The translations under genes and the position numbers were made by a program. 41,684 nucleotides of DNA, from positions 1 through 41,684 of the forward strand of contig BATO01000058.1 of the NCBI GenBank assembly GCA_000474255.1, given 5' to 3'. This DNA comes from Aquipseudomonas alcaligenes MRY13-0052. GTDB lineage: Bacteria; Pseudomonadota; Gammaproteobacteria; Pseudomonadales; Pseudomonadaceae. Under the pieces are notes generated by a model that had not been told where the DNA came from, did not search any database, and was given only the letters and a program-made list of their open reading frames with translations. This document shows positions 26,661-34,647 of this stretch, in pieces (the first letter of the stretch is position 1; every line of letters starts with the position of its first letter).

Positions 26661-27542
26661 TCAGCCCTGGTGCAGCGCCCGGTAATGGCTGGGCGCCATG
26701 CCCACCACCTTGCGGAACAGCCGCGAGAAGTAATAGACGTCCTCGTAGCCCAGTTGCTCGGCGATCTGGCGGATGCCCTGCTCGCCTTCGTCGAGCAGGC
26801 GACAAGCGTGGGCCATCTTCAACTGGATGAAGTCCTGGATCGGCGCGTGCCCGGTCAGCGCGCGGTAGGTCTTGGCGAAGTGAAAGCGCGACAGCTTGAA
26901 CTGCGCGGCCAGCTGGTCGAGGTTGAGGCTGTCGTGCAGGTGCGCGCGCATCACCGCCTGCACAGCGTCGATGTCCAGCACGCGCCCGGACTTCAGCACC
27001 CCGCGCGCCGGCAACACGGCGAGCGAGGTCAGCAGCGTCTGCAACTGATGGGCGGCGTGGACGAAATGCAGCGGGTTGAGCCCATGGCGGCGCAGCCCCA
27101 GCAAGGCGTCGAAATCCGCCAGCAGGCGCGGCTGGGCACCGATGCGGCGCAGCCCGGCCGGCCCCAGGGGGCGCAGGAAGTCCTCCACCAACTCCCCTTC
27201 GAAGTGCACCCAATAGATGCTCCAGGGCCGCTGCGGGTCGGCGCCGTAGGCGTGCATGCGCCCCTTGGGCAGCAGCAGCAGGTCGCCGCCGACCACGTCC
27301 AATCGTCCATCCCCGGTCTCCAGCCAGCCCTGGCCGGCACGGCAGTAGATGAGCAGGTGATCGTCCGGCGCCAGGCGCAGCATGCGGTGCCCACCAGCCT
27401 CCGGGTAGAAGCCCAGGGCCAGGGGGTAACAGCCCGCCGTCAGCGGGTTGCGCGCCAGCAGGCGGCGCAGGCGCGGTGGCGTGGTGAAGCGCACGCCATT
27501 GGCCGGCAAGGGCCAGTTGGAGGTTTCCACGGAGCGGCTCAT
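26661..27542 (-). CDS. mmsR: AraC-family regulator, MmsR-like
   Basis: This is a likely activator of the divergent valine/isobutyrate operon. From the ATG at 27542 it has 293 residues. An N-terminal cupin-like ligand domain covers about 45-140 ([46 protein letters not shown]). The C-terminal double helix-turn-helix covers about 190-288 ([46 protein letters not shown]). An in-frame TTG eight codons upstream is less likely. There is no normal Shine-Dalgarno; an AAGAACAA motif occupies that position. I recall the PAO1 counterpart being annotated as frameshifted; this copy is intact. Confidence 0.85.
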   Translation of the reverse strand: MSRSVETSNWPLPANGVRFTTPPRLRRLLARNPLTAGCYPLALGFYPEAGGHRMLRLAPDDHLLIYCRAGQGWLETGDGRLDVVGGDLLLLPKGRMHAYGADPQRPWSIYWVHFEGELVEDFLRPLGPAGLRRIGAQPRLLADFDALLGLRRHGLNPLHFVHAAHQLQTLLTSLAVLPARGVLKSGRVLDIDAVQAVMRAHLHDSLNLDQLAAQFKLSRFHFAKTYRALTGHAPIQDFIQLKMAHACRLLDEGEQGIRQIAEQLGYEDVYYFSRLFRKVVGMAPSHYRALHQG

Positions 27543-27544
27543 GG

Positions 27545-27552
27545 TTGTTCTT
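27545..27552 (-). promoter_or_regulatory. Hfq/Crc-type CA motif at the mmsR start
   Basis: On the minus strand AAGAACAA fits AANAANAA and lies 3-10 bases before the mmsR ATG, just where a ribosome-binding site would be. Binding there should block initiation directly. Confidence 0.55.
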
Positions 27553-27568
27553 GTCTGGGCCTGCAATC

Positions 27569-27606
27569 ACAAGATCGTCCATCCAGGCGACAAGATCGTC
27601 AATCCA
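27569..27606. promoter_or_regulatory. direct-repeat operator, probably for the MmsR-like activator
   Basis: Two 17-base direct repeats, 27569-27585 and 27590-27606, share ACAAGATCGTC-ATCCA with one mismatch. Their starts are 21 bases apart, two helical turns. The second ends at the -35 position of the mmsA promoter. That is the classic layout of an AraC-family activator site. Confidence 0.75.
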
Positions 27607-27631
27607 CATCTGCCGTGCGCGCCGCTATAAC
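27603..27631 (+). promoter_or_regulatory. activator-dependent mmsA promoter
   Basis: TATAAC (27626-27631) is a fair -10. With 17-base spacing the -35 is TCCACA (27603-27608), a poor match that overlaps the end of the direct-repeat operator. A weak -35 beneath an activator site fits class II activation. Transcription would begin at about 27638. Confidence 0.55.
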
Positions 27632-27639
27632 GACAAGAA

Positions 27640-27647
27640 AACAACAA
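27640..27647 (+). promoter_or_regulatory. Hfq/Crc-type CA motif in the mmsA leader
   Basis: AACAACAA fits AANAANAA. It would fall within the first ten bases of the predicted mmsA transcript and 27 bases before the ATG at 27674; the ribosome-binding site is GGAGG at about 27664. Confidence 0.55.
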
Positions 27648-27673
27648 GACGCCCGGCACGGGTGGAGGACGAG

Positions 27674-29167
27674 ATGACCAGGACGATTCCGCAACTCATC
27701 GACGGCGAATGGCGCGACAGCCGCTCCCGCGAGCTGATCGAAGTCACCGATCCCGCGACCCAGGCCGTGCTGGCCCTGGCGCCCAAGGCAACGCCCGAGG
27801 AAATCGAGGCCGCCATCGCCAGCGCCAAGCAGGCCTTCACCAGTTGGCGCGAGGTGCCGGTGTCGGAACGGGCGCGGCTGATGCTGCGCTACCAGCACCT
27901 GCTCAAGGAGCACCACGACGAGCTGGCCGAAATCCTCGCCAGCGAGACCGGCAAGACCTTCGCCGATGCCAAGGGCGACGTCTGGCGCGGCATCGAGGTG
28001 GCCGAGCACGCCGCCAACATCGCCAGCCTGATGATGGGCGAGACGGTGGAGAACGTGGCCCGCGAGATCGACACCGCCAGCTGGGTCCAGCCCCTGGGCG
28101 TGTGCGTCGGCATCACCCCCTTCAACTTCCCGGCGATGATCCCGCTGTGGATGTTTCCCCTGGCCATCGCCTGCGGCAACACCTTCATCCTCAAGCCATC
28201 CGAGCAGGACCCGCTGACCCCCAACCGCCTCGCCGAGCTGTTCCTCGAAGCCGGCGCGCCCAAGGGCGTGCTGCAGGTGCTGCACGGTGGCCGCGAGCAG
28301 GTGGACGCCCTGCTCACCCACCCGGACATCCGCGCCATCTCCTTCGTCGGCTCGGTGCCGGTGGGCCAGCACATCTACCGCACCGGCACCGCGCACCTGA
28401 AGCGCGTGCAGGCCTTCGCCGGCGCCAAGAACCACATGGTGATCATGCCCGACGCCAACAAGGACCAGGTCCTCAGCAACCTGCTGGGCGCCAGTTGCGG
28501 CGCCGCCGGCCAGCGCTGCATGGCCATCAGCGTGGCGGTGTTCGTCGGCGCGGCGCGGGAGTGGATCCCCGAGCTGGCCGCGCAGATGGCCGAGCTCAAG
28601 CCCGGCCACTGGCAGGACGCCCACGCCGCCTACGGCCCGTTGATCAGCCAGCAGGCCAAGCAACGCGTGCAACGGCTGATCGCCGAGGGCAAGGCCGAAG
28701 GCGCCGACTGCCTGCTGGACGGCTCCCACTGCGAAGTGGCGGGCTTTCCCGATGGCAACTGGCTGGGCCCGACCCTGTTCCGCGGCGTGACCACGAAGAT
28801 GGGCCTGTACCGCGAAGAGATCTTCGGCCCGGTGCTGGCCTGCATGGAGGTGGACGACCTCAACGCCGCCATCGAACTGGTCAACGCCAGCCCCTACGGC
28901 AACGGCACCAGCATCTTCACCCGTTCCGGCGGCGCCGCGCGGCACTTCCAGCATGCGGTGGAGGTGGGCCAGGTGGGCATCAACGTGCCGATCCCGGTGC
29001 CGCTGCCATTCTTCTCCTTCACCGGCTGGAAGGGCTCCTTCTACGGCGACCTGCATGCCTACGGCAAACAGGCTGTGCGCTTCTACACCGAGACCAAGAC
29101 GGTCACCAGCCGCTGGTTCGACGACAGCCCCGTGAGCGGGCCGAACATGACCATTCAGTTGAAGTGA
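27674..29167 (+). CDS. mmsA: CoA-acylating methylmalonate-semialdehyde dehydrogenase
   Basis: MmsA oxidises (methyl)malonate semialdehyde with NAD and CoA to propionyl-CoA or acetyl-CoA plus CO2, the last step of distal valine catabolism. The 497-residue protein has [31 protein letters not shown] (143-176 region) and the catalytic Cys282 in GQRCMAIS. It has [14 protein letters not shown], the form typical of this subfamily, which lacks the usual general-base Glu of aldehyde dehydrogenases. It starts at the ATG at 27674 behind GGAGG and heads the six-gene operon divergent from mmsR. P. aeruginosa has another mmsAB locus elsewhere, so this may be a paralogue. Confidence 0.93.
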   Translation: MTRTIPQLIDGEWRDSRSRELIEVTDPATQAVLALAPKATPEEIEAAIASAKQAFTSWREVPVSERARLMLRYQHLLKEHHDELAEILASETGKTFADAKGDVWRGIEVAEHAANIASLMMGETVENVAREIDTASWVQPLGVCVGITPFNFPAMIPLWMFPLAIACGNTFILKPSEQDPLTPNRLAELFLEAGAPKGVLQVLHGGREQVDALLTHPDIRAISFVGSVPVGQHIYRTGTAHLKRVQAFAGAKNHMVIMPDANKDQVLSNLLGASCGAAGQRCMAISVAVFVGAAREWIPELAAQMAELKPGHWQDAHAAYGPLISQQAKQRVQRLIAEGKAEGADCLLDGSHCEVAGFPDGNWLGPTLFRGVTTKMGLYREEIFGPVLACMEVDDLNAAIELVNASPYGNGTSIFTRSGGAARHFQHAVEVGQVGINVPIPVPLPFFSFTGWKGSFYGDLHAYGKQAVRFYTETKTVTSRWFDDSPVSGPNMTIQLK

Positions 29168-29239
29168 GAAGTGCGTCGGCCCTGTTAGACCAAAAGACGA
29201 TCTCCCCTTACAAACGAGCGGCGTAAAAGGTTCTTCCAC

Positions 29240-29247
29240 AACAACAA
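29240..29247 (+). promoter_or_regulatory. Hfq/Crc-type CA motif at the binding-protein gene
   Basis: AACAACAA runs directly into the Shine-Dalgarno AAGGAG (29246-29251) of the gene starting at 29259. The 91-base spacer after mmsA otherwise holds no clear terminator or promoter. Confidence 0.6.
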
Positions 29248-29258
29248 GGAGAACTGCA

Positions 29259-30506
29259 ATGCGCCGATTGACTGCCACTCTGGCCCTCTGGGCCGGAATC
29301 ACCGCCTGTGCGCAGGCCGCTGAGCCCATCACCCTGGGGCTCAACTACCCGCGCACCGGCTCATACAAGGAAGAGGGATTGGCGCAGATGCGTGGAGCCC
29401 TGCTGGCCATCGACGAGCTCAACGCCACCGGCGGGGTGCTCGGCCGCCCCTTGCGCCTGTCCGGCAAGGATTCCGCCTCACGCCCGGAAAAAGCGGTGAA
29501 GAACGTCGACAAGCTGGCCGCAGAAGGTGCGGTGATGGTCTTCGGCGGCGCCTCCAGCGCGGTGGCCATCGCCGCCGGCGAACGTGCCCGTGACCACGGC
29601 CTGCTGTACTTCGGCACCCTCACCTACTCCAACGACACCACCGGCAAGAACGGCCATCGCTACATGTTCCGCGAGTGCAACAACGCCTGGATGAGCGCCA
29701 AGGTACTCGGCCAGTACCTGAACAAGACCCTGCCCGACAAACGCTATTTCTATGTCACCGCCGACTACACCTGGGGCCACACCACCGAGGCCTCGCTGCG
29801 CCAGGCCACCGCCAGCCAGGACCCCGCCCGCCACGCCGGCGTGCACGTGCCCTTCCCCGGCGCACGCCTCACCGACTACCAGGACGCCCTGACCCAGGCC
29901 GCCGCCAGCGACGCCCAGGTGCTGGCCCTGGTGCTGTTCGGCGAAGACCTGGTGCGCGCCATGCGCATCGCCAAGGACATGGGCCTGACCGAACGCATGC
30001 AGATCGTCGCGCCGAACCTCACCCAGGGCATCATCGAGCAGGCCGGCCCCGACCTGATGCAAGGCGTGCTCGGTACCGAACCCTGGACCTGGCGCGTGCC
30101 GGCCCTGGAGAAATCCCAGCGCGGCATGGCCTTCGTCGAAGCCTTCAAGGCCCGCTACCAGATGTACCCCTCCAGCTCCGCCGCCTCCGCCTACAGCATC
30201 GTCCAGCAATGGGCCGATGCCGCCAAACGCAGCGGCAGCCTCAACAGCGAGGCACTGATCAAGGCGCTGGAAGGCCATACATACAGCCTGCTGAAGGACG
30301 AGCAGCAGTGGCGTCCCTTCGATCACCAGAACCTGCAGACGGTCTATGCCGTGCGGGTGAAGACCCGTGACGAGGTGCTCAAGGACCCGCTCAAGCAGGA
30401 CTACTTCGAAATCGTCGACCGCCTCGACGCCAGCAGCGCCCTGCCCAGCCTCCCCGACTGGCAGGCCGAACGGCGTGCCGGCAACCAACCCCCGACCTTG
30501 CAATGA
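29259..30506 (+). CDS. periplasmic binding protein (Peripla_BP_6, branched-chain amino acid/amide type), orphan
   Basis: This 415-residue precursor has a signal peptide (ending ITACAQAA) and a type I periplasmic-binding fold. It opens EPITLGLNYPRTGSYKEEGLAQMRGALLAIDELNATGGVLGRPL, seen in parts at about 22-65. Later come VMVFGGASSAVAIAAGERARDHGLLYFGTLTYSND and a C-terminal AASAYSIVQQWADAAKR. Relatives bind leucine/isoleucine/valine, amides, urea or aromatic acids. No permease or ATPase gene accompanies it; it sits between mmsA and the acyl-CoA dehydrogenase. It could feed a transporter encoded elsewhere or act as a sensor. The ligand is unknown, and a branched-chain compound is a guess from context. 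Confidence 0.85.
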   Translation: MRRLTATLALWAGITACAQAAEPITLGLNYPRTGSYKEEGLAQMRGALLAIDELNATGGVLGRPLRLSGKDSASRPEKAVKNVDKLAAEGAVMVFGGASSAVAIAAGERARDHGLLYFGTLTYSNDTTGKNGHRYMFRECNNAWMSAKVLGQYLNKTLPDKRYFYVTADYTWGHTTEASLRQATASQDPARHAGVHVPFPGARLTDYQDALTQAAASDAQVLALVLFGEDLVRAMRIAKDMGLTERMQIVAPNLTQGIIEQAGPDLMQGVLGTEPWTWRVPALEKSQRGMAFVEAFKARYQMYPSSSAASAYSIVQQWADAAKRSGSLNSEALIKALEGHTYSLLKDEQQWRPFDHQNLQTVYAVRVKTRDEVLKDPLKQDYFEIVDRLDASSALPSLPDWQAERRAGNQPPTLQ

Positions 30507-30512
30507 GATGCC

Positions 30513-31676
30513 ATGGACTTCGAACTCAGTGATGAACAGCGCCTGCTGGTACACAGCGCCGCCGCCTTCACCCGCCACGAGCTGGCGCCGAACGCAGCGG
30601 ACTGGGACCGTGACCACCACTTCCCGGTGGAGGTGATCCGCCGCGCCGCCGAGCAGGGCTACCTGGGCCTGTACATCGCCGAGGACGACGGCGGGCTGGG
30701 CCTCTCGCGCCTGTCCGCCTCACTGATCTTCGAACAGCTCGCCGCCGGCTGCGTCGCCACTACCGCCTACCTGACCATCCACAACATGGCCGCCTGGATG
30801 CTCGCCTCCTTCGGCGACACCGACCTCAAGGCGCGCTGGCTGCCGGGGCTGATCAGCGGCGAGCACCTGGCGTCCTATTGCCTCACCGAGCCGGATGCCG
30901 GCTCCGACGCCGCCCACCTGCGCACCCGTGCACGCCGCGACGGCGAGCACTACGTGCTGGACGGCAGCAAGTGCTTCATCTCCGGGGCCGGCAGCACCCA
31001 GGTGCTGATCGTCATGGCACGCACCGGCGAAGACGGCGCCAAGGGCATCTCCTGCTTCCTGGTGCCGGCCGACGCCGAGGGCATCCGCTACGGGCGCAAC
31101 GAAGACAAGATGGGCTGGCGCGCCCAGCCCACCCGCACCATCACCTTCGAGGGCGTGCGCATCCCTGCCGGCAACCGCATCGGCCCGGAAGGCCAGGGCT
31201 TCGTCTACGCCATGAAAGGCCTGGACGGCGGCCGCCTGAACATCGCCAGCTGTTCCCTGGGCGCGGGCCAGGCGGCGCTGGAGCAGAGCCTGCGCTACGT
31301 CGAGGAGCGCAAGCAGTTCGGCAAGCCCCTGGCCGAGTTCCAGGCCCTGCAGTTCAAGCTCGCCGACATGCTCACCGCGCTCACCGCCAGCCGGCAGATG
31401 GTGCGCCTGGCGGCCCACCGCCTGGACCATCGCCACGCCGAGGCCAGCCTCTACTGCGCCATGGCCAAGCGCTTCGCCACCGACCAGTGCTTCGACATCT
31501 GCAACGATGCACTGCAACTCCATGGTGGCTATGGCTATCTGAATGACTACCCTCTGGAGCGCTGGGTGCGTGACACCCGTGTGCACCAGATACTCGAAGG
31601 CACCAACGAGATCATGCGCGTCATCGTGGCGCGCCGTTTACTGGAACAGGGCGGCAGCATCGACCGCCTGTTGTAA
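30513..31676 (+). CDS. acyl-CoA dehydrogenase, probable isobutyryl-CoA dehydrogenase
   Basis: This FAD enzyme introduces the alpha-beta double bond in acyl-CoAs. In this operon the expected reaction is isobutyryl-CoA to methacrylyl-CoA. The 387-residue protein has the family signatures SYCLTEPDAGSDAAHLRTRA, ERKQFGKPLAEFQALQFKLADM and LHGGYGYLNDYPLERWVRD. The catalytic base is probably Glu362 in ILEGTNEIMR. The start is 6 bases after the preceding stop with only a weak ribosome site, suggesting translational coupling. Substrate choice is from context. Confidence 0.9.
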   Translation: MDFELSDEQRLLVHSAAAFTRHELAPNAADWDRDHHFPVEVIRRAAEQGYLGLYIAEDDGGLGLSRLSASLIFEQLAAGCVATTAYLTIHNMAAWMLASFGDTDLKARWLPGLISGEHLASYCLTEPDAGSDAAHLRTRARRDGEHYVLDGSKCFISGAGSTQVLIVMARTGEDGAKGISCFLVPADAEGIRYGRNEDKMGWRAQPTRTITFEGVRIPAGNRIGPEGQGFVYAMKGLDGGRLNIASCSLGAGQAALEQSLRYVEERKQFGKPLAEFQALQFKLADMLTALTASRQMVRLAAHRLDHRHAEASLYCAMAKRFATDQCFDICNDALQLHGGYGYLNDYPLERWVRDTRVHQILEGTNEIMRVIVARRLLEQGGSIDRLL

Positions 31677-31686
31677 GGAGCACTCC

Positions 31687-32505
31687 ATGAGCACTGCCGT
31701 AGAGCCGTACCAATCCGGCGTTTTCGACCTGACCCACAAGCTCACCGTGGAAAAGCACGGGCACACCGCGCTGATCACCATCAACCACCCGCCGGCCAAC
31801 ACCTGGGACCGCGACTCGTTGATCGGCCTCAAGCAGGTGGTCGAGCACCTCAACCGCGACGACGACGTCTATGCCCTGGTGGTGACCGGACAGGGGCCGA
31901 AGTTCTTCAGCGCCGGCGCCGACCTCAACCTCTTCGCCGACGGCGACAAGGCCCGCGCCCGCGAGATGGCCCGGCGCTTCGGTGAAGCCTTCGAAACCCT
32001 GCGCGACTTCCGTGGCGTGTCCATCGCCGCGATCAACGGCTACGCCATGGGCGGCGGCCTGGAATGCGCCCTGGCCTGCGACCTGCGCATCGCCGAACGG
32101 CAATCGCTGATGGCCCTGCCCGAAGCCGCCGTGGGCCTGCTGCCCTGCGCTGGCGGCACCCAGGCGCTGTCCTGGCTGGTGGGCGAAGGCTGGGCCAAGC
32201 GCATGATCCTCTGCGGCGAGCGCGTGGACGCGGAAACCGCCCTGCGAATCGGCCTGGTGGAACAGGTGGTGGACACCGGCGAGGCGCGCGGCGCCGCCCT
32301 GCTGCTGGCCGCCAAGGTGGCGCGGCAGAGCCCGGTGGCGGTGCGCACCATCAAGCCGCTGATCGAAGGCGCGCGCCAGCGCGGGCCGAACACCTGGTTG
32401 CCGGAGGAGCGCGAGCGCTTCGTCGACCTGTTCGACGCCGAGGACACCCGCGAAGGGGTCAACGCCTTCCTCGAGAAGCGCGACCCGCAATGGCGCAACC
32501 GTTGA
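31687..32505 (+). CDS. dspI: enoyl-CoA hydratase, DspI-like / probable methacrylyl-CoA hydratase
   Basis: This 272-residue crotonase-fold enzyme has oxyanion-hole segments SAGADL (75-80) and NGYAMGGGLECAL. Both catalytic glutamates of true hydratases are present, Glu126 and Glu146 (LPEAAVGLLPCAGGTQ). In synteny it corresponds to PA0745 of P. aeruginosa, reported as DspI, needed for the cis-2-decenoic acid dispersion signal. The neighbours instead suggest methacrylyl-CoA hydration in valine breakdown. The two roles are not exclusive, and I am unsure of the native substrate. AAGGAG precedes the ATG, 10 bases after the dehydrogenase gene. Confidence 0.85.
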   Translation: MSTAVEPYQSGVFDLTHKLTVEKHGHTALITINHPPANTWDRDSLIGLKQVVEHLNRDDDVYALVVTGQGPKFFSAGADLNLFADGDKARAREMARRFGEAFETLRDFRGVSIAAINGYAMGGGLECALACDLRIAERQSLMALPEAAVGLLPCAGGTQALSWLVGEGWAKRMILCGERVDAETALRIGLVEQVVDTGEARGAALLLAAKVARQSPVAVRTIKPLIEGARQRGPNTWLPEERERFVDLFDAEDTREGVNAFLEKRDPQWRNR

Positions 32506-32539
32506 GCCGCCAGCCCGAAGACACCCGTTGGGAGAAGTG

Positions 32540-33643
32540 ATGAATATCCAGTTCGAAGAACGCGTCGGCCTGCACGGCGCCCGCATCGGCATCGCCAGCC
32601 TCGATGCCGAAGCCAGCCTCAACGCCCTGAGCCTGCCAATGATCGAGGCCCTCGACGCGAGGCTGCAGGAATGGGAAAGCAACCCGGAGGTCGTCTGCGT
32701 GCTGCTGCGCGGCAACGGCCCGCGCGCCTTCTGCGCCGGCGGCGATGTGCGCAAGCTGGTGGAGGCCTGTCGCGAACACCCCGGCGAGGTGCCCCCGCTG
32801 GCGGCGCGCTTCTTCGCCGACGAATACCGTCTCGACCACCGCATCCACACCTACTCCAAGCCGCTGATCTGCTGGGCCCACGGCCATGTGCTGGGCGGCG
32901 GCATGGGCCTGATGCAGGGCGCGGCCATCCGCATCGTCACCCCCTCCAGCCGTCTGGGCATGCCGGAGATCAACATCGGCCTGTACCCGGACGTCGGCGG
33001 CAGCTGGTTCCTCGCCCGCCTGCCCGGCCGCCTGGGGCTGTTCCTCGGCCTCACCGCCAGCACCATCAACGCCCACGACGCCCTGGACCTGGGTCTCGCC
33101 GACCGCTTCCTGCTGGAAGACCAGCAAGCCGAGCTGCTCGACGGCCTGGTGCAGCTGAACTGGCGCGAGCAGGCCGGCGCGCAGCTCACCAGCCTGCTGC
33201 AGTCCCTGGAACACCAGGCCCGCGGCCAGTTGCCGGCGGCCCAGTGGCTGCCCCGCCGGGCGCGCATCGACGCGCTGCTGGACGTGGCCGACCTGCCGAC
33301 CGCCTGGAAGGCCATCACCGCGCTGCAGCACGACGATGACGCCCTCCTCGCCCGCGCCGCCAAGACCCTGGCGGGCGGCTGCCCGCTCACCGCGCACCTG
33401 GTCTGGGAGCAGATCCGCCGTGCCCGCTACCTGTCCCTGGGCGAGGTGTTCCGCATGGAATACGCCATGAGCCTGAACTGCTGCCGCCACCCGGAATTCT
33501 CCGAAGGTGTGCGGGCGCGCCTGATCGACAAGGACAACACGCCGCGCTGGCACTGGCCCGATGCCGCCGCCATCCCCCGCGCGGTGATCGAGGCGCACTT
33601 CGAGCCGGTGTGGGATGGCCCCCATCCGCTGGCAGCGCTCTAG
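32540..33643 (+). CDS. 3-hydroxyisobutyryl-CoA hydrolase-like (enoyl-CoA hydratase/isomerase family)
   Basis: This 367-residue crotonase-fold protein is longer than a hydratase and matches the hydrolase branch. AFCAGGDVRKLVE (64-76) and GHVLGGGMGLM form the oxyanion hole. MPEINIGLYPDVGGSWFLARLPG supplies Glu143 and Asp151, equivalent to the catalytic pair of human HIBCH. The expected reaction is hydrolysis of 3-hydroxyisobutyryl-CoA to free 3-hydroxyisobutyrate, which protects against methacrylyl-CoA build-up. The ATG at 32540 follows GGAGAA, and the gene is 34 bases after the previous stop. Confidence 0.88.
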   Translation: MNIQFEERVGLHGARIGIASLDAEASLNALSLPMIEALDARLQEWESNPEVVCVLLRGNGPRAFCAGGDVRKLVEACREHPGEVPPLAARFFADEYRLDHRIHTYSKPLICWAHGHVLGGGMGLMQGAAIRIVTPSSRLGMPEINIGLYPDVGGSWFLARLPGRLGLFLGLTASTINAHDALDLGLADRFLLEDQQAELLDGLVQLNWREQAGAQLTSLLQSLEHQARGQLPAAQWLPRRARIDALLDVADLPTAWKAITALQHDDDALLARAAKTLAGGCPLTAHLVWEQIRRARYLSLGEVFRMEYAMSLNCCRHPEFSEGVRARLIDKDNTPRWHWPDAAAIPRAVIEAHFEPVWDGPHPLAAL

Positions 33644-33665
33644 CCCATCCACAACGGCCAAGGAG

Positions 33666-33673
33666 AACAACAA
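33666..33673 (+). promoter_or_regulatory. Hfq/Crc-type CA motif at the mmsB start
   Basis: AACAACAA fills the space between the Shine-Dalgarno AAGGAG (33660-33665) and the ATG at 33673, sharing its last A with the start codon. It is well placed for translational repression. Confidence 0.6.
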
Positions 33674-34566
33674 TGAAAAAGATCGCCTTCATCGGCCTCG
33701 GCAACATGGGCCTGCCAATGGCCCGCAACCTGCTCAAGGCCGGCCATGAGCTCAAGGTCTTCGACCTGGTGCAAAGCGCGGTGGACGAACTGGTGGCCGA
33801 AGGTGCCAAGGCCGCCAACGATGCCCACGATGCCGTTTCCGGCGTCGAGATCGTGGTCAGCATGCTGCCCGCCAGCCGCCATGTGGAGGGCCTGTACCTG
33901 GGCGACGACGGCCTGCTCGCCTTCATCCGCGCCGGCACCCTGGTGCTGGAGTGCTCGACCATCGCCCCCGACTCGGCGCGCAAGGTGCACGCCCAGGCCA
34001 AGGCGCTGGGCATCGACCTGCTGGACGCACCGGTTTCCGGTGGCACCGCCGGGGCCGTCGGCGGCACCCTGACCTTCATGGTCGGCGGCGACGGCAACAC
34101 CCTGGAAAAGGCCCGCCCGGTGCTGGCGGCCATGGGCAAGAACATCTTCCACGCCGGCCCGGAAGGCGCCGGCCAGGTGGCCAAGGTGTGCAACAACCAG
34201 GTGCTGGCGGTGCAGATGATCGCCACCGCCGAAGCCATGGCCCTGGGCGTGGCCAACGGCCTCGACCCCAGCGCCCTGGCGGAGATCATGCGCCAGAGCT
34301 CCGGCGGCAACTGGGTGCTGGAGCGCTACAACCCCTGGCCCGGCGTGATGGCTGCGGCACCGGCGAGTAACGGCTACCAGGGCGGCTTCATGGCCGAGCT
34401 GATGGCCAAGGACCTGGGCCTGGCCCAGGAGGCCGCGCAGCTCACCCAGAACAGCACCCCCATGGGCGCCCTGGCGCTGCAGCTCTACAAGATGCTGCTC
34501 AAGCAGGGCAAGGGCCGCCAGGACTTCTCCGTGGTGCAGCAGCTGTTTATCGAGCCCGAGGCCTGA
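33673..34566 (+). CDS. mmsB: 3-hydroxyisobutyrate dehydrogenase
   Basis: MmsB oxidises 3-hydroxyisobutyrate to methylmalonate semialdehyde with NAD, feeding MmsA. The 297-residue protein has the Rossmann motif FIGLGNMGLPMARNLLKAGH (6-25), the substrate loop DAPVSGGTAGAVGGTLTFMVGG (119-139 region) and the catalytic Lys171 in GQVAKVCNNQ. It is the last gene of the operon and is followed by a terminator. Confidence 0.94.
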   Translation: MKKIAFIGLGNMGLPMARNLLKAGHELKVFDLVQSAVDELVAEGAKAANDAHDAVSGVEIVVSMLPASRHVEGLYLGDDGLLAFIRAGTLVLECSTIAPDSARKVHAQAKALGIDLLDAPVSGGTAGAVGGTLTFMVGGDGNTLEKARPVLAAMGKNIFHAGPEGAGQVAKVCNNQVLAVQMIATAEAMALGVANGLDPSALAEIMRQSSGGNWVLERYNPWPGVMAAAPASNGYQGGFMAELMAKDLGLAQEAAQLTQNSTPMGALALQLYKMLLKQGKGRQDFSVVQQLFIEPEA

Positions 34567-34606
34567 CCGCTCGCCCCATCCTGCGAACGCTGTTTCTCCC
34601 AAACGC

Positions 34607-34632
34607 AAAAAGGGCCCCGAAGGGCCCTTTTT
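34607..34632. terminator. bidirectional intrinsic terminator between mmsB and ohr
   Basis: AAAAAGGGCCC (34607-34617) pairs with GGGCCCTTTTT (34622-34632) across a CGAA tetraloop. It lies 40 bases after mmsB and 15 bases beyond the ohr stop, so it can end both convergent transcripts. Confidence 0.9.
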
Positions 34633-34647
34633 CATTCCACCGTCGCC

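Noticed and set aside
27599-29344. 581-codon open frame on the minus strand
   Set aside because: It is a shadow of mmsA and would span the mmsR-mmsA promoter region; no domain and no ribosome site.
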